From UBA11222 sp030652895 (GTDB taxonomy: Bacteria; Pseudomonadota; Alphaproteobacteria; UBA11222), in the NCBI GenBank assembly GCA_038318895.1, contig JBBQCS010000004.1:1-64000 (forward strand): 64,000 nucleotides of DNA, given 5' to 3'. Both the position numbers and the translations under genes were made by a program. Of this stretch, positions 61,624-64,000 are shown one piece after another (the stretch's first letter is position 1; every line of letters begins with the position of its first letter). The notes beneath the pieces were generated by a model. The model saw only the letters and a program-made list of their open reading frames with translations, was not told the origin of the DNA and did not search any database.

Positions 61624-63399
61624 TTACATCGCCGCGGGGACGTATCGCGGCGCTAACTCTGGCCACCTGCCCTCAGCAACTGCATCCAGCGTTATTCCCG
61701 ACGCACCCATCCGGTGCTGGTAGATCCAGTAATCTGCAATTACACGCTGAATATAGTTCCGCGTCGATGCTCTCGGCAAGCTTTCGGCAAATAGCAGCGG
61801 ATCTTTCAGGGATCCCTGCACATGCTTGCGCCAGCGATTAAAAGAGCCTGGCCCCGCATTGTAGGATGCGGCCAGGGAAAACATATCCCGCAAACCACGA
61901 TTGGTTTGCAGATGCCGCAGATAGCGCTGTCCGATGGTCAGATTAAATTCCGGATCGAACAGGCGGATTCTACCGGCTCCGCTCAGTGACTTATCGTGGG
62001 CGATAAAACTGGCGGTCGCCGGCATTATCTGCATTATCCCATGCGCACCGCCCGGCCCCATAGCGCCAGCGGAGAATTTGCTTTCCTGTCGCACAAAGGC
62101 GTATAGCATCGCGGGGTCGACAGTAAAGCCCCCCTGGGGACGCCATCCCGGAACGGGGTAAAAGCCCGCCATCCAGATTTTGCCCTGGGCGCGCGCCGTA
62201 TTGGCAATGCGCATCTGGCTTACCGGCAATTCAAGCGCCGCAGCGAGCGCCAGCAACCGCCCATCGCTTTTACTGCCAAGACGGGCATGCAATAATTGAA
62301 GTTCCTTATCCGCAAGTTCGGTCTGTCCCGCCTCGTGCAGCGCCAGCACACGCGCCGATGCGGGCTGACGCTGCAAAGCATCAATATCATGCTGTACTAA
62401 TTGCGGCAGTTCCCAATCAAAAGGAAGCTCAAGCCCCAATTGTCGGTACGCCAGAATTCCGTACATGCTTCGCGGATAACGCGCCGCAATCTGCAGATAG
62501 TGGTTTACCTTTTGCGGCTGGCGCGCCGCCAGATTGGCCCGCGCCGCCCAATAGGCGGCGGCCGTCAGGGAAGCCTTTCCGGCATAGGGCGAGTTCTCAT
62601 CGGCCATCGCCGAAAAATGACGCACGGCGCGATCGACGCTCCCAAGACGCCAGGCGGACAGCCCGGCTATCCAGTGCGCTCTCGGCACAAATTTTCCGCT
62701 GCGAAGCGCGGCATCTGACGCCAGTTGCAATGCGGGCTCGTCATGCCCTTTATAGAAATAAGCCGCCGCAATAAGCTGTCGGATTTTATCGGTTTCGACG
62801 GCGTCAAGACGGCCGCCGACGTCATCGCGCTGCAAATATTGAAGCGCGGCATCTGGATCGGATTTTTTGAGCAACCCCTTTAAATGTAACTGAATTGCAG
62901 TAACCTGCTGCAATGCCGCTTTGGAGCGGGGAACCGGCGAGCGATATTCTTTTATCTTTACCGAAGCCGGCCCTGAACGGCTGCGCATAACAACGGGGCG
63001 GCGCAACTCCTGATCCCCATCGGCCTGTTTGCGGAGGGCCAGCGCATAAATCTGCGCAGCCTGCGGATAATCTGCATACTGATCAAGCCATTGCTTGAGT
63101 TCGCCATAGCTGGAACGATAGCCAGTAGGGTGCAGGTAACGTTGCGCCTGGACATGGCCAAGCAGACGTTTATCTGACAGTTCTGCTATCAGCCGGGTTG
63201 CGCCACCCATATCCGCCTGCGACTGCAGTATAAAAATCTGGCGGTAGATTTGCGCGTCACTGTCAGAGAGAATGCGCGGCACCTCCGCAGCCAGCACAGG
63301 CTGGGGAGCAAACCCCACCGACGCCGCGACCAGCAAGGCGAGACACAACGCGCGGATTACGGCGGCAGGCCTCCCCCGCATTAGATTTTCTGCCTTCAC
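61624..63399 (-). CDS. Soluble lytic murein transglycosylase
   Basis: A periplasmic Slt-type enzyme of 591 residues. A signal peptide (about residues 13-38, ending PQPVLAAE) is followed by a long helical superhelix (about 45-415) and a C-terminal SLT domain. The catalytic Glu is in FVRQESKFSAGAMGPGGAHG, followed by GIMQIMPATASF and LAASYNAGPGSFNRW. It cleaves the MurNAc-GlcNAc bond to form 1,6-anhydro-muropeptides, the kind of fragment the AmpD-type amidase at 36328 would process. It follows the uracil-DNA glycosylase gene after a 69-base gap. Confidence 0.93.
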   Translation of the reverse strand: MKAENLMRGRPAAVIRALCLALLVAASVGFAPQPVLAAEVPRILSDSDAQIYRQIFILQSQADMGGATRLIAELSDKRLLGHVQAQRYLHPTGYRSSYGELKQWLDQYADYPQAAQIYALALRKQADGDQELRRPVVMRSRSGPASVKIKEYRSPVPRSKAALQQVTAIQLHLKGLLKKSDPDAALQYLQRDDVGGRLDAVETDKIRQLIAAAYFYKGHDEPALQLASDAALRSGKFVPRAHWIAGLSAWRLGSVDRAVRHFSAMADENSPYAGKASLTAAAYWAARANLAARQPQKVNHYLQIAARYPRSMYGILAYRQLGLELPFDWELPQLVQHDIDALQRQPASARVLALHEAGQTELADKELQLLHARLGSKSDGRLLALAAALELPVSQMRIANTARAQGKIWMAGFYPVPGWRPQGGFTVDPAMLYAFVRQESKFSAGAMGPGGAHGIMQIMPATASFIAHDKSLSGAGRIRLFDPEFNLTIGQRYLRHLQTNRGLRDMFSLAASYNAGPGSFNRWRKHVQGSLKDPLLFAESLPRASTRNYIQRVIADYWIYQHRMGASGITLDAVAEGRWPELAPRYVPAAM

Positions 63400-63468
63400 C
63401 CCAACCCCATTTGTTGTTTGCGCATAGTAACCTCTGAACCGCGCGGCTCACAAGTGCCGATTACCCCC

Positions 63469-64000
63469 TTAGTTGACCTGCAACTCGTTAACGGGCAATG
63501 AATCCAGACGCACACGCAACGCGAGCAAATCCTGCCAGGCCTGCTTTTTTTGTGCAGGCTGGCGTAATAGGAACGCTGGATGAAAGGTCGCCAGCGCCGG
63601 AATCTCACGCTCTCCTGCCTGGTACGGCTTCCAGCGGCCCCGCAAGCGCATAATCCCTTCGCTGGTACTGAACAGGGCCTTGACGCTGATGCCGCCAAGC
63701 AGCAGCAATAAATCGGGCGCGGCCAGCTGAATATGGCGTTCAATAAACGGCAGGCACAGCGCGATCTCGGCGCTGGTTGGCGTACGGTTGCCCGGCGGAC
63801 GCCATGGCAGAATGTTGGATATATATACCTGATTGCGATCCAGCCCGATGGCAGCCAGCATGCGATCCAGCAACTGTCCACTGCGCCCGACGAACGGCAG
63901 GCCCTGCAGATCTTCATCGCGGCCAGGCGCCTCACCCACCAGCATGACGCGCGCTTTCGCATTGCCATCCGCAAACACAGTGTGCTTGGCCGTCGTTTTC
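63469..64000 (-). CDS. Uracil-DNA glycosylase, family 4-type (5' end off window)
   Basis: The C-terminal 176 residues of a UDG-superfamily protein; the N-terminus lies beyond the right edge. VMLVGEAPGRDEDLQGLPFV contains the active-site GEAPG loop, with NILPWRPPGNRTPT following. Near the end is ATFHPAFLLRQP, the DNA-intercalating HP loop. The frame is open to the last base of the window, and the upstream residues (KTTAKHTVFADGNAKARV) fit the family. Family 4 enzymes carry an iron-sulfur cluster; a Cys in ALCLPF is visible, while the N-terminal ones are outside. Confidence 0.88.
   Translation of the reverse strand, partial: KTTAKHTVFADGNAKARVMLVGEAPGRDEDLQGLPFVGRSGQLLDRMLAAIGLDRNQVYISNILPWRPPGNRTPTSAEIALCLPFIERHIQLAAPDLLLLLGGISVKALFSTSEGIMRLRGRWKPYQAGEREIPALATFHPAFLLRQPAQKKQAWQDLLALRVRLDSLPVNELQVN

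Overview
This is a chromosomal window from an alphaproteobacterium, moderately GC-rich. The main evidence is a complete dcw (division and cell-wall) cluster in alphaproteobacterial order that runs on into lpxC, bamD, recN and ligA. Supporting signs are an MraZ-led cluster, a meso-DAP-type MurE, a methionine synthase split into two genes, and a bacterial type A RNase P RNA. I cannot place it below class. No insertion sequence, prophage, integrase or CRISPR array is visible.

Layout. 1-8129: housekeeping genes. A truncated FAD-linked D-lactate dehydrogenase-like gene (minus) is followed on the plus strand by a hexapeptide acetyltransferase, a hot-dog thioesterase, an exported pentapeptide-repeat protein, UvrD/PcrA helicase, PrmA and Xaa-Pro aminopeptidase. 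8130-34054: one uninterrupted minus-strand block read mraZ-rsmH-ftsL-ftsI-murE-murF-mraY-murD-ftsW-murG-murC-murB-ddl-ftsQ-ftsA-ftsZ-lpxC-bamD-recN-ligA and a membrane class III nucleotide cyclase. Most junctions overlap by 1-20 nt, often as ATGA or GTGA, so the genes look translationally coupled. The block covers peptidoglycan precursor synthesis, septation, the committed step of lipid A synthesis, outer-membrane protein assembly and DNA repair.

34055-39134: an AT-rich intergenic region, an orphan hybrid-type sensor histidine kinase, the RNase P RNA gene rnpB (minus), an AmpD-type amidase, an EamA permease, a DjlA-like J-protein and a PilZ protein. 39342-45108: a tightly coupled methionine/one-carbon operon (ArsR-methyltransferase fusion, metF, metH split at the homocysteine/pterin module boundary). 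Its promoter -10 region lies inside a perfect 14-bp palindrome. 45407-48799: mlaA and mlaC (outer-membrane lipid asymmetry), ettA and a CAU tRNA, probably Ile2.

49095-56829: the accessory-looking part. It holds a hexapeptide transferase, a CheY-like regulator, a methyltransferase, and then a tandemly duplicated module of phosphotriesterase/lactonase-like hydrolases (two) and short-chain dehydrogenases (three). A double hot-dog MaoC-like hydratase is transcribed divergently from it. This is the best candidate for an uncharacterised pathway here, probably catabolism of a lactone- or ester-type compound. 56884-64000: a frameshifted hsp20, an FNR/FixK-type box, an AGE-family epimerase, a radical SAM protein, a glycosyltransferase pair of the TIGR04283/TIGR04282 type, MoaB, a soluble lytic transglycosylase and a truncated family 4-type uracil-DNA glycosylase.

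All functional calls come from reading motifs in the translated sequence. No database search was possible.
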